A stretch of 64,000 nt of DNA from Arthrobacter celericrescens (GTDB lineage Bacteria > Actinomycetota > Actinomycetes > Actinomycetales > Micrococcaceae): contig NZ_QYLP01000016.1 in assembly GCF_003614925.1 (NCBI RefSeq), forward strand, positions 1 to 64,000. Direction: 5' to 3'. Positions within the stretch are counted from its first letter, which is position 1. Every line of letters starts with the position of its first letter. The translations under genes were made by a program, and so were the position numbers. Below are positions 8,966-17,175 of the stretch, one piece after another. Under the pieces are notes generated by a model, which was not told where the DNA came from, did no database searches, and saw only the letters and a list, made by a program, of their open reading frames with translations.

Positions 8966-8995
8966 TCCCGGCCAAGGTCTGGCACGATGGGGATT

Positions 8996-9325
8996 GTGAG
9001 TTTCTTCCTGGTTTTCCTGGCGGTGGTGGTCGTGGGCGCCGCGGCGTTCCTGGCGACCGGCACCATGCGCGGCGGCGGCCGGTCCGCCGTCGGGCTGGAT
9101 GAAACGGTGCCCAACCTCCCGCCGGTGCTGCTCCCGGAAGACGCAAGCCCCTCTGACGTCGACGCCGTCCGTTTCTCCCTCGCGCTGCGCGGATACCGCA
9201 TGGACCAGGTGGACCAGGTCCTCGATGATTTGCGCAGGCAGCTCGCCGCGAAGGACGCCGAAATCAGCGGCCTCAAGCAGAGCCTGGAGGCGCGCGGGCC
9301 GCGTAACGGGGACGCCGAAGCGTGA
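8996..9325 (+). CDS. DivIVA-domain membrane protein
   Basis: The product has 109 residues from GTG 8996 (VSFFLVFLAVVVVGAAAF), or three more from ATG 8987. The GTG is preferred because CACGAT at 8983-8988 looks like a -10 element that would overlap the ATG. One N-terminal transmembrane helix covers residues about 3-20. The DivIVA-like motif VRFSLALRGYRMDQVDQVLDDL follows at about 58-80, then a short coiled coil to about residue 102. DivIVA-domain proteins mark curved membrane or polar growth and division sites. The small size and membrane anchor make this an accessory member, not Wag31. Its stop overlaps the next gene by 4 bp. Confidence 0.75.
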   Translation: MSFFLVFLAVVVVGAAAFLATGTMRGGGRSAVGLDETVPNLPPVLLPEDASPSDVDAVRFSLALRGYRMDQVDQVLDDLRRQLAAKDAEISGLKQSLEARGPRNGDAEA

Positions 9326-10599
9326 GCAGTTCCTTCCGGACGGACCTCCCGGGGAACGGCTTCCTGCCGGGGAGCGGGCTGTTGCGCCGCGCGGCCATCT
9401 GGCCCTGGTGGCTTCAGGTGTCCCTGATCTACATCGCCGCCCGGGTCGCCAGCGCCTGCATCTTCATGGCGGCAGCGCTGCACCAGGGCGTCAATCCCTG
9501 GTATCCGCCGTCGCCGGGGTACTGGGACTTCATCAGCATCTGGGACGCCCATTGGTACGCCCGGGCTGCCGAAGACGGCTACCCCTCGGTGCTCCCGCTC
9601 AACGCCGATGGTTCGGTGGCAGAGAACACCTGGGCGTTCTATGCCTTGTTCCCGGCGTTGGGGCGCGGCTTGTCGATGCTCACCGGACTGGGCATCCTGC
9701 CGTCCCTGACGATCATTGCGATGCTGGCCGGGCTCGGTGCCGCGCTGGTGGTGTTCCTGCTTTTCCGGGAATTCGCGGACCGTGGCGCTGCCCTGTGGGG
9801 TGTGGCGTTCTTCTCGACCTTTCCCGTTTCGGCGGTGCTGCAGGTTCCCTACGCCGAACCGCTGAACCTGCTGCTTCTGGCGGCCGCACTCCTGCTGGTG
9901 GTGCGACGCCGGTACCTGTCTGCCATGCCCGTGGTGGTGCTGATGTGCCTCTCGCGGCCCACGGGTGTGCCTTTCGCGGCGATGGTCGGGCTGCTGCTGG
10001 CCCATCAATGCTGGGTGAAGTTTGTCCGTGGCCGCGAAGCCGCGCCGGGCGTTGAGGGCGGGCGGGGATCCATCAGGGTGCCGGAAGCGAAGGAAGTGGC
10101 AGCGCTCGGGGCCCTCACCGTTGCCAGCGGTGCTGCGGCACTTGCCTGGCCGGTCCTGGCATGGGCGCGCACCGGTGACATCCGGGCCTATACGCGGACG
10201 GAAACCGCCTGGCGCGGCGATGACCTCGTGCCCTTCAAGCCGTGGTTCGACACCGGGCAGACGCTCTTCGGCCCGGTGCTGGGCATCCTTGCCCCGTTCG
10301 TTTTCACTGGGGTCTTCGCCCTCGTGCTGATGAGTCCGCCGGTGCGGGCACTGGGCACCGAACTGCGCCTCTGGTGCGCCTGCTACATGGGCTACCTGCT
10401 GGTGTTCCTGCATCCGCAGACGAGCACGTTCCGGATGCTTCTTCCGCTGTTCCCGCTGGCCCTCGGGGCCGCACTGCTCTCGCGTTCCCTGGCCTACCGG
10501 GCAACTGTGACGGTGATGTTCCTGCTGCTCCAGATTGTGTGGATCGTGTGGCTGTGGGCATGGGCGCAGCTGCCCGGCGGCGGCGACTATCCGCCGTAG
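9322..10599 (+). CDS. GT-C mannosyltransferase-like integral membrane protein (PIG-V related)
   Basis: The product has 425 residues with about nine to ten transmembrane helices. The first extracytoplasmic loop carries ISIWDAHWYARAAEDGYP, matching the W-D-x-x-W-Y loop of PIG-V/GPI mannosyltransferase 2-like GT-C enzymes, whose Asp is catalytic in the family. AFYALFPALGRG is also typical. Bacterial homologues are thought to use polyprenyl-phosphate mannose for cell-envelope glycans. The acceptor here is unknown. GTG 9322 overlaps the DivIVA-domain gene (GTGA), so translation is coupled and a link with envelope growth is plausible but inferred. Confidence 0.75.
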   Translation: MSSSFRTDLPGNGFLPGSGLLRRAAIWPWWLQVSLIYIAARVASACIFMAAALHQGVNPWYPPSPGYWDFISIWDAHWYARAAEDGYPSVLPLNADGSVAENTWAFYALFPALGRGLSMLTGLGILPSLTIIAMLAGLGAALVVFLLFREFADRGAALWGVAFFSTFPVSAVLQVPYAEPLNLLLLAAALLLVVRRRYLSAMPVVVLMCLSRPTGVPFAAMVGLLLAHQCWVKFVRGREAAPGVEGGRGSIRVPEAKEVAALGALTVASGAAALAWPVLAWARTGDIRAYTRTETAWRGDDLVPFKPWFDTGQTLFGPVLGILAPFVFTGVFALVLMSPPVRALGTELRLWCACYMGYLLVFLHPQTSTFRMLLPLFPLALGAALLSRSLAYRATVTVMFLLLQIVWIVWLWAWAQLPGGGDYPP

Positions 10600-10830
10600 G
10601 ACCCGCGCCGATCCGGGGCGCCACCGGGCCCTGGCGGCGCGCTCAGTAAATCCATTCGATTAGCTACGCACGGGTAATTACGGGATAATGGACACAAGCA
10701 AGGTCAGGGGGTGCCTTTGGGCACCCGGCGACGACGGCCCTGGAAGCCGTTGCTGCGGAAGCTGCACTTGCCGCGCGGAGCCAGTCCGGCCGGGCTGGCA
10801 GATTTGGGACAACTGGAGGGGATTTTCCTA
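10600..10830 (+). promoter_or_regulatory. Promoter and long leader of the DUF3117 gene
   Basis: GATAAT at 10684-10689 is a good -10, with a weak TTAGCT 18 bp upstream. A transcript starting near 10696 would have a leader of about 135 nt containing a GGGTGCC/GGCACCC hairpin at 10709-10726. The in-frame open stretch from 10711 lacks coding character and is taken as leader. The leader length for a 55-residue protein is unusual. Confidence 0.4.
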
Positions 10831-10998
10831 ATGGCGGCTATGAAACCACGTACAGGCGACGGCCCTATGGAAGTAACCAAAGAGGGCCGCAGCCTGATTA
10901 TGCGTGTGCCGCTCGAAGGCGGAGGACGGCTCGTTGTCGAGCTGAACGCAGCGGAAGCGGCGAACCTCAAGGAATGCCTGGTAGGCGTTACCGAGTAA
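10831..10998 (+). CDS. DUF3117 domain-containing small protein
   Basis: The product has 55 residues and begins MAAMKPRTGDGPMEVTKEGR, the invariant opening of DUF3117, a very conserved actinobacterial family of unknown function. The second half alternates hydrophobic and charged residues (IMRVPLEGGGRLVVELNAAEAANL) and should form a small beta-alpha fold. ATG 10831 is chosen because GGAGG lies about 10 nt upstream and the family has this length. A strong terminator follows at once, so the gene is monocistronic. Confidence 0.88.
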   Translation: MAAMKPRTGDGPMEVTKEGRSLIMRVPLEGGGRLVVELNAAEAANLKECLVGVTE

Positions 10999-11008
10999 GT
11001 TTCACAGG

Positions 11009-11044
11009 GCAGGGCCCGGCGGAGAGCCGGAGCCCTGCTTTTTT
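11009..11044 (+). terminator. Rho-independent terminator of the DUF3117 gene
   Basis: GCAGGGC-CCGGC pairs with GCCGG-A-GCCCTGC around a GGAGA loop, with one bulge, followed by six T (11039-11044). Confidence 0.85.
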
Positions 11045-11062
11045 GTTGGCCTGTGTTCGTCG

Positions 11063-11695
11063 CTATCGCTTCACGGCCACCAGCAGGCCGTCGCCGGTGG
11101 GCAGCATCGCGGAGGCGAGGCGCTCGTCGTCGCGGACGGCCTTGCCGATCTGCCGCAGGACAACCGTGGTGGCATCCCGCGCGGCGGGGTTGGAGACGCG
11201 GTCCTTGTCGAGGGCGTCGTTGACCACCAAGGTGCCTCCCCGCTTCAGGAGCCGTACGGCCTGTTCGACGTAGACGGGGAAGTTGGCCTTGTCGGCGTCG
11301 ATGAAGACCAGGTCGTACGCCGAGTCGGTCAGGCGGGGCAGCACGTCTGCTGCCCGGCCGGAAATGGTCCGGGTACGGTTCGCCGGGCTGCCGGACTCAA
11401 GGAAGGCCTCGCGGGCAGCCTTGAGGTGTTCGACGTCGGTGTCAATGGTGGTCAGGACGCCCTGCGGACCGAGGCCGCGAAGCAGGCAGACACCCGAGAC
11501 GCCGGCCCCCGAGCCGACCTCCACCACCGTCTGGGCCTTCGACGCTGCGGCGAGGACGGTCAGCATCGCTCCGACTCCTGCACTGACGGCTGTCACCCCG
11601 AGTTCAAAGGAGCGCTCCCGGGCGCGCAGCAGCACCTCGTCCTCGGCAGGAAAGTCTTCTGCGTAGGACCAGCTGCTTGACTTGTCGGCACTCAT
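11063..11695 (-). CDS. O-methyltransferase (SAM-dependent, Rv1220c-like)
   Basis: The product has 210 residues from ATG 11695 (MSADKSSSW). An in-frame ATG at 11731 is possible, but TAGTCT at 11735-11740 is then too close, and GGAAAG precedes 11695. Motif I is VVEVGSGAGVSG, motif II-like acidic residues are in TTIDTDVEHL, and DLVFIDADKANF is the metal/SAM-binding block of the class I O-methyltransferases related to catechol OMT. The substrate is unknown. The divergent sigE neighbour is the same as in Mycobacterium tuberculosis, where Rv1220c sits beside sigE. Confidence 0.85.
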   Translation of the reverse strand: MSADKSSSWSYAEDFPAEDEVLLRARERSFELGVTAVSAGVGAMLTVLAAASKAQTVVEVGSGAGVSGVCLLRGLGPQGVLTTIDTDVEHLKAAREAFLESGSPANRTRTISGRAADVLPRLTDSAYDLVFIDADKANFPVYVEQAVRLLKRGGTLVVNDALDKDRVSNPAARDATTVVLRQIGKAVRDDERLASAMLPTGDGLLVAVKR

Positions 11696-11955
11696 GGGAT
11701 GTCGCTTTCCGGGCAAAGAGGGATTGTCCATCCAAGACTACTTGCTGCAGGGCCGCAGAACCGGTTCCGCCGGGTGCAACGCGGGCTGTGTCCGGTACGT
11801 GTCCGTCCGGTGCCAGGGCCGGAAATCAGCCCTGAGGGGAAATCCCGGCGCGGTCAGGAAACTCCCAGCGAATCCTGCGATGATGTTTGTCCGGCCACCC
11901 GAGCGGTGGCGGCACCATAGCACCGGGTGACCACAGGGTGCGAGGGGAGCGGACG

Positions 11956-12594
11956 ATGCCGGCATCACTTGCTGCGCAATTCCGTACAACAGCCGCGGAA
12001 ACCACCGGCGCAGAACAGGCAACCACCGAATGGGTCGCGCCCAGCTGGGAGGAAGTGGTGGAGAACCACTCCGCCAAGGTCTTCCGCCTGGCCTACCGCC
12101 TCACGGGGAACAAGTTCGACGCCGAGGACCTCACCCAGGAGGTCTTCGTCCGGGTGTTCCGTTCCCTGGAGAACTTCAAGCCGGGCACCTTGGACGGCTG
12201 GCTGCACCGCATCACTACGAACCTCTTCCTGGACCAGGCAAGGCGCAAGAGCCGGATCCGTTTCGACGCGCTGGCAGAGGACGCCGAATCCCGCCTCCCC
12301 GGCCATGAACCGGGGCCGGAGCAGAGCTTCGAACTGAACAACCTGGACCTCGACGTGCAGCGCGCCCTGGAGGAACTCCCGCCCGACTTCCGGGCCGCCG
12401 TCGTGCTCTGCGACCTTGAAGGCCTTTCTTACGACGAGGTGGCCGAGGCGCTCGGCGTCAAGCTCGGCACTGTCAGGTCGCGGATCCACCGCGGCCGCAC
12501 CATGCTCCGCGAAAAGCTCGCGCACCGCGACCCCCGACCCGCCAAGGCCCGTGCGCCGCGGCTGAAGATGCCCCGGATCGCCGGACTGCATTGA
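11956..12594 (+). CDS. sigE: ECF RNA polymerase sigma factor SigE
   Basis: The product has 212 residues from ATG 11956, with a strong ribosome site (GAGGGGAG). Region 2 covers residues about 27-97 ([27 protein letters not shown], then [14 protein letters not shown]). Region 4 covers about 135-185 ([30 protein letters not shown], then [11 protein letters not shown]). In actinobacteria SigE directs the response to envelope and oxidative stress and is held by an anti-sigma factor, here encoded 7 bp downstream. The 260-bp space to the O-methyltransferase probably holds regulated promoters for both genes, but I could not assign a convincing SigE-type motif there. Confidence 0.92.
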   Translation: MPASLAAQFRTTAAETTGAEQATTEWVAPSWEEVVENHSAKVFRLAYRLTGNKFDAEDLTQEVFVRVFRSLENFKPGTLDGWLHRITTNLFLDQARRKSRIRFDALAEDAESRLPGHEPGPEQSFELNNLDLDVQRALEELPPDFRAAVVLCDLEGLSYDEVAEALGVKLGTVRSRIHRGRTMLREKLAHRDPRPAKARAPRLKMPRIAGLH

Positions 12595-12601
12595 GGTCGC
12601 C

Positions 12602-13510
12602 ATGGGTTTGCTGAACGGGCGGCAGCCTGCCCCCGGGCGTGGCCTGCGGCACAAGCGGACACCGGAACACCTCAAGGAATGCCCGCAATGCCAGGCTGAG
12701 GTGCTCCGCGAACGCCAGTACCTGGAGCGGCTGCGGAAGGCGAGCGTGCCCGAAGCCAGCCAGGACCTGACGGCCCGGCTCATCGAGCACACACGCAGGA
12801 TCGCCGAATCAGGCGAGGCAGGCATGGAACCGGCCCGCGGGATGCGCCGCACCATGCCGCTCCTGAAGACAGCAGGCATCGCGGCCGGCGGGCTGCTGGT
12901 CAGCGCCGGGGCCCTGACCGCCGCCGCCTACGTCGTTGGCGGGGACGTCCGGCCCGAGGCCGCCAGCGCCGCGGACCGTGAAGTGCGCAGCCTCGTGGGA
13001 GCGTCCCTGGCCGGCGACCTCTCCCTCGATTCAACTGTCCCCGGAAACGTCCCGTCAGGCTCCGCGGTGAAGGACGGCAGCGTGGCCCTGAGCGCCGCGC
13101 AACTGGCCGAACTGCGCAGCAAGGGCTGGGCATGCCCGGAACTCTCCGGCATGGGCTTCCGGCTGGTGTCCGCCCGCGCCACCATGCAGGACGGCCATCC
13201 CGCCGTCGAGCTGGAACTGACGGACGGCACGCATTACGCAACCCTCGTCGAGCAGCATTTCGAGGGGACCACGACCTCCCGCGCCCGGCTCTCAATCAGC
13301 CAAGGGAGCCGCTGGGAGGCGGTCTACCGCACTCCCGTAGCCATGCTGAGCTACGCGTCCGACCTGCCCGCGGAAAAGGCCGACGACGCCGTCCCTGAGC
13401 TCGTGCGCGCCGGTGAATCCGTACTTCCTGCGGCGGCCGCATCTCCGGACAACTGGCAGGACAGGGTCCGGCGCGGCCTTCGCACCCTGGCAAATCTCGC
13501 TGGTTTCTGA
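12602..13510 (+). CDS. Zinc-binding anti-sigma factor with extracytoplasmic domain (RseA-like)
   Basis: The product has 302 residues. Near the N-terminus, HLKECPQC gives the HxxxCxxC zinc motif of ZAS anti-sigma domains, followed by helical, arginine-rich sequence. A transmembrane helix (residues about 90-112, IAAGGLLVSAGALTAAAYVVGG) follows. The outer domain of about 190 residues is unusually long for an RseA homologue. By position it should bind SigE and release it after a membrane signal or zinc/thiol oxidation. The N-terminus is rich in basic residues and lacks the usual leading helix, so the start may be incomplete or divergent. Confidence 0.8.
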   Translation: MGLLNGRQPAPGRGLRHKRTPEHLKECPQCQAEVLRERQYLERLRKASVPEASQDLTARLIEHTRRIAESGEAGMEPARGMRRTMPLLKTAGIAAGGLLVSAGALTAAAYVVGGDVRPEAASAADREVRSLVGASLAGDLSLDSTVPGNVPSGSAVKDGSVALSAAQLAELRSKGWACPELSGMGFRLVSARATMQDGHPAVELELTDGTHYATLVEQHFEGTTTSRARLSISQGSRWEAVYRTPVAMLSYASDLPAEKADDAVPELVRAGESVLPAAAASPDNWQDRVRRGLRTLANLAGF

Positions 13511-13541
13511 GCAGGGCAACGGACAAGGTAATCTTCGTAGC

Positions 13542-13934
13542 GTGTTTGGAATCAATGGCCCGGAGTTCCTGCTCCTGCTGATCATCGGTGTGCTTGTGAT
13601 CGGCCCCAGCCGTTTGCCCGAATACACCCAGAAACTGGCGAACCTGGTCAAGGAAGTGCGCCGCATGGCGTCCGGCGCCCGGGAGCAGATCAAGGAAGAA
13701 GTCGGCATCGACATCGATGAGGTCGACTGGAAGAAGTACGATCCCCGCCAGTACGATCCGCGCCGCATCATCAAGGAAGCACTGCTCGACGACGAGACGA
13801 AACCGGTCAGCGCGGGCGCACCCGCCGCTGCGGTTGCCGCCGTCGCGAACGACCCCGCCCCGCAGCCGCCCGCCCGGGTAGTGGAGCGGCTCGCCGAGGG
13901 CGAAGCAGCACCCTTCGACAGCGAAGCCACCTAG
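13542..13934 (+). CDS. tatB: Sec-independent protein translocase TatB
   Basis: The product has 130 residues from GTG 13542. The opening MFGINGPEFLLLLIIGVLVIGPSRLPEYT shows the short transmembrane helix, GP hinge and amphipathic helix of TatA/B proteins. The E in the helix and the long acidic C-terminal region favour TatB over TatA. It forms the receptor for twin-arginine substrates with TatC. In mycobacteria sigE-rseA-htrA-tatB form a block. Here tatB follows the anti-sigma gene directly and no htrA is present between them. Confidence 0.85.
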   Translation: MFGINGPEFLLLLIIGVLVIGPSRLPEYTQKLANLVKEVRRMASGAREQIKEEVGIDIDEVDWKKYDPRQYDPRRIIKEALLDDETKPVSAGAPAAAVAAVANDPAPQPPARVVERLAEGEAAPFDSEAT

Positions 13935-13974
13935 GCCTGACGCCAGGTCAGGGCGGTTAGCCCCGGAATCTCCG

Positions 13975-15102
13975 CTAGCGGGGCTGGATTCCCAGGGGCA
14001 TGCCCGCCAGTCCGCGCGGCCGGGCCTGGATCCTGCCGGCGATGTCCTGGAGGGCCTGGGCCGCCGCCGTTTCAGGGGCCGCCAGCACCACGGGACGTCC
14101 CGCATCCCCGCCTTCGCGCAGGCGGATGTCCAGCGGGATCTGGCCCAGCAGCGGCACGTCCCTTTCGACGACGGCGCCAAGCCGCTTGGCGAGCAGCTCT
14201 CCGCCACCGCTTCCGAACAGTTCCATCCGGCCGCCGTCGGGCATTTCGAGGAACGACATGTTCTCCACGACGCCGGCCACCTTCTGGCCAGTCTGGGCAG
14301 CGATGGTGCCCGCACGCTCGGCGACTTCCGCGGCCGCCGCCTGCGGCGTGGTGACCACCAGGATTTCCGCGCCGGGCAGCAGCTGGGCGACCGAGATGGC
14401 GATGTCCCCGGTGCCGGGCGGGAGGTCCAGGAACAGCACGTCGAGGTCGCCGAAGTAGACGTCCGTGAGGAACTGCTCGAGGGCGCGGTGCAGCATGGGG
14501 CCGCGCCAGGCCACGGGCTTGTTCCCCTCGACGAACATGCCGATGGAAATCACCTTCACTCCGAAGGCGACCGGGGGCAGGATCATGTCGTCGACGCGGG
14601 TGGGAGGCTGGGTGATGCCCATGAGGGCCGGCACGGAGAAGCCGTGGACGTCGGCGTCCACGATGCCGACGCGCAGGCCGCGCTCAGCCAGGGCGCAGGC
14701 AAGGTTGACTGTCACCGAGGACTTCCCCACGCCGCCCTTGCCGCTCGCGACGGCGTAGACCTTGGTGAGCGAGCCCGGCTGGTTGAACGGGATGCCGCGT
14801 TGTCCGCCGGGGCCGCGGAGCCGTTCCTTGAGGGCGTCGCGCTGGGCCTGGTCCATGACCTTCAGTTCCACGTCAACGCCGGTGACACCAGGAACGCGGG
14901 AGAGCGCAGCCGTAGCGTCGGCGGTGATGGTGTCCCGCAGCGGGCAGCCGGCGATGGTCAGCAGCACGGTCACGTGGACGGTCCCGGAGGCATCGGCGCT
15001 GACGGACTCCAGCATTCCGAGTTCGGTGATGGGCCGGCGGAGTTCGGGGTCGATGACGGTGGCCAGGGCGGCGTCGAGTGCCTCTTGGGAGGGGGAGCTC
15101 AT
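13975..15102 (-). CDS. mrp: Mrp/NBP35-family Fe-S cluster carrier ATPase
   Basis: The product has 375 residues from ATG 15102. The N-terminal DUF59/MIP18 domain (residues 1-90) carries TIAGCPLRDTI. The deviant Walker A is ASGKGGVGKSSVTVNLA, with DADVHGFSVPALMG and LDLPPGTGDIAISVAQ typical of ApbC/Mrp. The usual CxxC near the C-terminus that holds the bridging cluster is absent (the site reads VVENMSFLEMPDGG), a feature I believe is common in actinobacterial Mrp. It is the last gene of a three-gene minus-strand set with DUF1003 and the MgtE_N protein, 4 bp after DUF1003. Confidence 0.88.
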   Translation of the reverse strand: MSSPSQEALDAALATVIDPELRRPITELGMLESVSADASGTVHVTVLLTIAGCPLRDTITADATAALSRVPGVTGVDVELKVMDQAQRDALKERLRGPGGQRGIPFNQPGSLTKVYAVASGKGGVGKSSVTVNLACALAERGLRVGIVDADVHGFSVPALMGITQPPTRVDDMILPPVAFGVKVISIGMFVEGNKPVAWRGPMLHRALEQFLTDVYFGDLDVLFLDLPPGTGDIAISVAQLLPGAEILVVTTPQAAAAEVAERAGTIAAQTGQKVAGVVENMSFLEMPDGGRMELFGSGGGELLAKRLGAVVERDVPLLGQIPLDIRLREGGDAGRPVVLAAPETAAAQALQDIAGRIQARPRGLAGMPLGIQPR

Positions 15103-15106
15103 GTGA

Positions 15107-15835
15107 TCAGTTGCGGCTTTCGGGCTGGTTCTTGCCGGACGTCTGCCCGGCGGATTGCGTCTGCGGGCGGATCTTGGGGATCTGCTGCGTGCGGGGGTTG
15201 CGCTGCTTGTCCCGCTTCTCCTTGAGCTTCTCCCTGACCTTTTCACGTGGGCTTTCGCCGTCGCCGCCCTCCTGGGCGTCGCCGGCGAGAAGGTCTTCCT
15301 GCGCTTCGAGCAGGTCCTCAAGCATCGACCGCAGTTCGGCGCGGACGTAGTCGCGGGTGGCGACCTCGCGCAGCGTGATGCGCAGCGACGCCAGTTCCCG
15401 GGTGAGGTATTCCGTGTCGGCCAGGTTGCGTGCCGCCTGTTGGCGGTCCTGCTGAAGCGAAACGCGGTCCCGGTCGTCCTGCCGGTTCTGGGCGAGGAGC
15501 AGCAGGGGAGCGGCGTAGGAAGCCTGCAAGGAGAGCATGAGGGTGAGCAGGGTGAAGCCGAGTGCCTGGGAGTCGAACTGCCACTCCTCGGGCGCGAAGC
15601 TGTTCCAGGCCAGCCAAGCCACACAGAAGATGGTCATGTAGACGAGGAATTGCGGCGTGCCCATGAACCGGGCGAAGCCTTCGGTCGCGTTGCCGAAGGC
15701 GTCCGGGTTGGGGGAGAACTTGGGGAAGATCCGCTTGCGGCCGCTCAGCGGGGTGTCGAGGCCGCCGAAGGAGGGCAGCTTGCTGCTGCGGGTGCCGGGC
15801 TTGGGCGGTGTGTTGTCAGCCAATCCGGCCTCCAA
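15107..15835 (-). CDS. DUF1003 domain-containing membrane protein
   Basis: The product has 242 residues. Two hydrophobic spans (residues about 55-75 and 92-115) enclose the conserved NSFAPEEWQFD loop and precede the DUF1003 signature (LMLSLQASYAAPLLLLAQNRQDDRDR). A charged coiled coil and a basic, glutamine-rich tail follow. The function of the family is unknown. Its start overlaps the upstream MgtE_N-CBS gene by 20 bp, which argues for a joint role, perhaps in cation homeostasis, by inference. The same pair lies next to mrp in mycobacteria. Confidence 0.85.
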   Translation of the reverse strand: MEAGLADNTPPKPGTRSSKLPSFGGLDTPLSGRKRIFPKFSPNPDAFGNATEGFARFMGTPQFLVYMTIFCVAWLAWNSFAPEEWQFDSQALGFTLLTLMLSLQASYAAPLLLLAQNRQDDRDRVSLQQDRQQAARNLADTEYLTRELASLRITLREVATRDYVRAELRSMLEDLLEAQEDLLAGDAQEGGDGESPREKVREKLKEKRDKQRNPRTQQIPKIRPQTQSAGQTSGKNQPESRN

Positions 15836-17099
15836 GCTTCTTTACAGGGGCGTCATCCTCATGGGCGCGCCAGTCATCGGGCAACAGGTGATCCAGCACG
15901 TCATCAACAGTCACCGCCCCCACGAGGCGGCCGGCGTCGTCAACGACCGGAAGGGAATTGAGGTCATAGGTGGCCAGGGTCCGGGCAACCTCGCTGATAT
16001 GGGCGTGGTCCGACAGGGGCTCCAGGTTCTTGTCCACCAGGTTGCCGAGCGGTTCCGGCGGCGGGAAGCGCAGCAGTTGCTGGATGTGCACGACGCCGAG
16101 GAAGCGGCCCGTGGGCGTCTCCAGCGGCGGGCGGGTGATGAAGATCGAGGACGCCAGGGCCGGTGAGAGTTCCTCGCGGCGCACATGGGCGAGGGCCTCG
16201 GCCACGGTGGCTTCGGGCGGCAGGATCACCGGAACCGGGGTCATGAGGCCGCCGGCGGTGTCCTCGTCGTATTCGAGCAGGCGGCGGACGTCCTCGGCCT
16301 CGTCCGGTTCCATGAGCTGCAGCAGCTCCTCAGCCTGGGCCGAGGGGAGCTCGGCGAGGAGGTCGGCGGCGTCGTCGGGGTCCATCTCTTCGAGGACGTC
16401 GGCGGCGCGTTCGACGTCGAGCGCGGAAAGGATCTCCACCTGGTCGTCCTCCGGGAGTTCCTGCAGGACATCGGCGAGGCGCTCATCCTGCAGTTCGCTG
16501 GCCACTTCGAGTCGGCGCTTGTCGCTCATTTCCTGCAGCGCCTCGGCGAAGTCGGCCGGCTTGAGGTCCTCGTGCGTGGCCACGAACTGGGTGGCGGCCT
16601 GCGGCTCGGTGCGGGCGCCCTGCCGCGCGTCGGCCCAGTCGATGATCATGGTCTCGTTGCGGCGCAGCCGGCTGAGCGGGGAAAGTGAGTGGCCGCGGCG
16701 GACGAACAGCTTGCTGACGAACCAGTCCCGCGAACGGTGCTGGTCCATGCCGATGTCCTCGATGGTGGCGTCCCCGCTGCCGTCCGCGAGGGTGACCCGG
16801 CGGTCGAACATCTCGGCGACCACGAGGGTCTCGGCGCCGCGCTGTTCGAAGCGGCGCAGGTTCACCAGGCCCGTGCAGATGATCTGGGTCTGGTCGATCG
16901 AGGTGATGCGGGTCATCGGAACGAAGACCCGCTTCTTCCCGGGAACTTCGACGACGATGCCCACCACGTGCGGTGCGCCGCGGGTGCCGCGGGAGAGCAC
17001 GACAACATCGCGCAGGCGGCCGAGACGATCGCCCAGGGGGTCGAAAACGTCAAGGCCGAGCAGGCGCGCAACGAAGACGCGGGAAGGTTGTGTGCTCAC
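15816..17099 (-). CDS. PRC-barrel / MgtE N-terminal / CBS-domain protein without membrane part
   Basis: The product has 427 residues. A PRC-barrel-like domain lies at residues about 8-70 (LDVFDPLGDRLGRLRDVVVL), with a second similar block to about 140. The MgtE N-terminal superhelix runs from about 185 to 285 with repeated ILSALDVERAADVLEEMDPDDAADLL units. Two CBS domains run to the end (DLNSLPVVDDAGRLVGAVTVDDVLDHLLP). The five-helix MgtE channel is missing, so this is probably a cytosolic magnesium or nucleotide sensor, not a transporter. GTG 17099 follows TAGCCT by 6 nt, which suggests a leaderless mRNA. Confidence 0.85.
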   Translation of the reverse strand: MSTQPSRVFVARLLGLDVFDPLGDRLGRLRDVVVLSRGTRGAPHVVGIVVEVPGKKRVFVPMTRITSIDQTQIICTGLVNLRRFEQRGAETLVVAEMFDRRVTLADGSGDATIEDIGMDQHRSRDWFVSKLFVRRGHSLSPLSRLRRNETMIIDWADARQGARTEPQAATQFVATHEDLKPADFAEALQEMSDKRRLEVASELQDERLADVLQELPEDDQVEILSALDVERAADVLEEMDPDDAADLLAELPSAQAEELLQLMEPDEAEDVRRLLEYDEDTAGGLMTPVPVILPPEATVAEALAHVRREELSPALASSIFITRPPLETPTGRFLGVVHIQQLLRFPPPEPLGNLVDKNLEPLSDHAHISEVARTLATYDLNSLPVVDDAGRLVGAVTVDDVLDHLLPDDWRAHEDDAPVKKLGGRIG

Positions 17100-17105
17100 C
17101 TCTAC

Positions 17106-17111
17106 AGGCTA
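17106..17111 (-). promoter_or_regulatory. -10 element of the MgtE_N/DUF1003/mrp set, leaderless candidate
   Basis: TAGCCT on the minus strand is followed by GTAGAG and then the GTG start. Confidence 0.45.
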
Positions 17112-17175
17112 CCGAGTCTGCTCTCTTTTAGCTGAATTTCAGCCGACGCACATGTGCATGCGACAGAATGGGGCT

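Noticed and set aside
8440-10413. Minus-strand open frame of 657 codons
   Set aside because: It crosses three plus-strand genes with clear families and has no recognisable domain.
10711-10830. N-terminal extension of the DUF3117 protein
   Set aside because: The added residues are arginine/proline rich with no similarity to the family, and a good ribosome site precedes ATG 10831.
11696-11955. SigE-type (GGAAC...GTT) promoter in the sigE/O-methyltransferase spacer
   Set aside because: GGAAA- and GGAAC-like pieces exist on both strands, but none has a matching -10 at 16-18 bp, so no claim is made.
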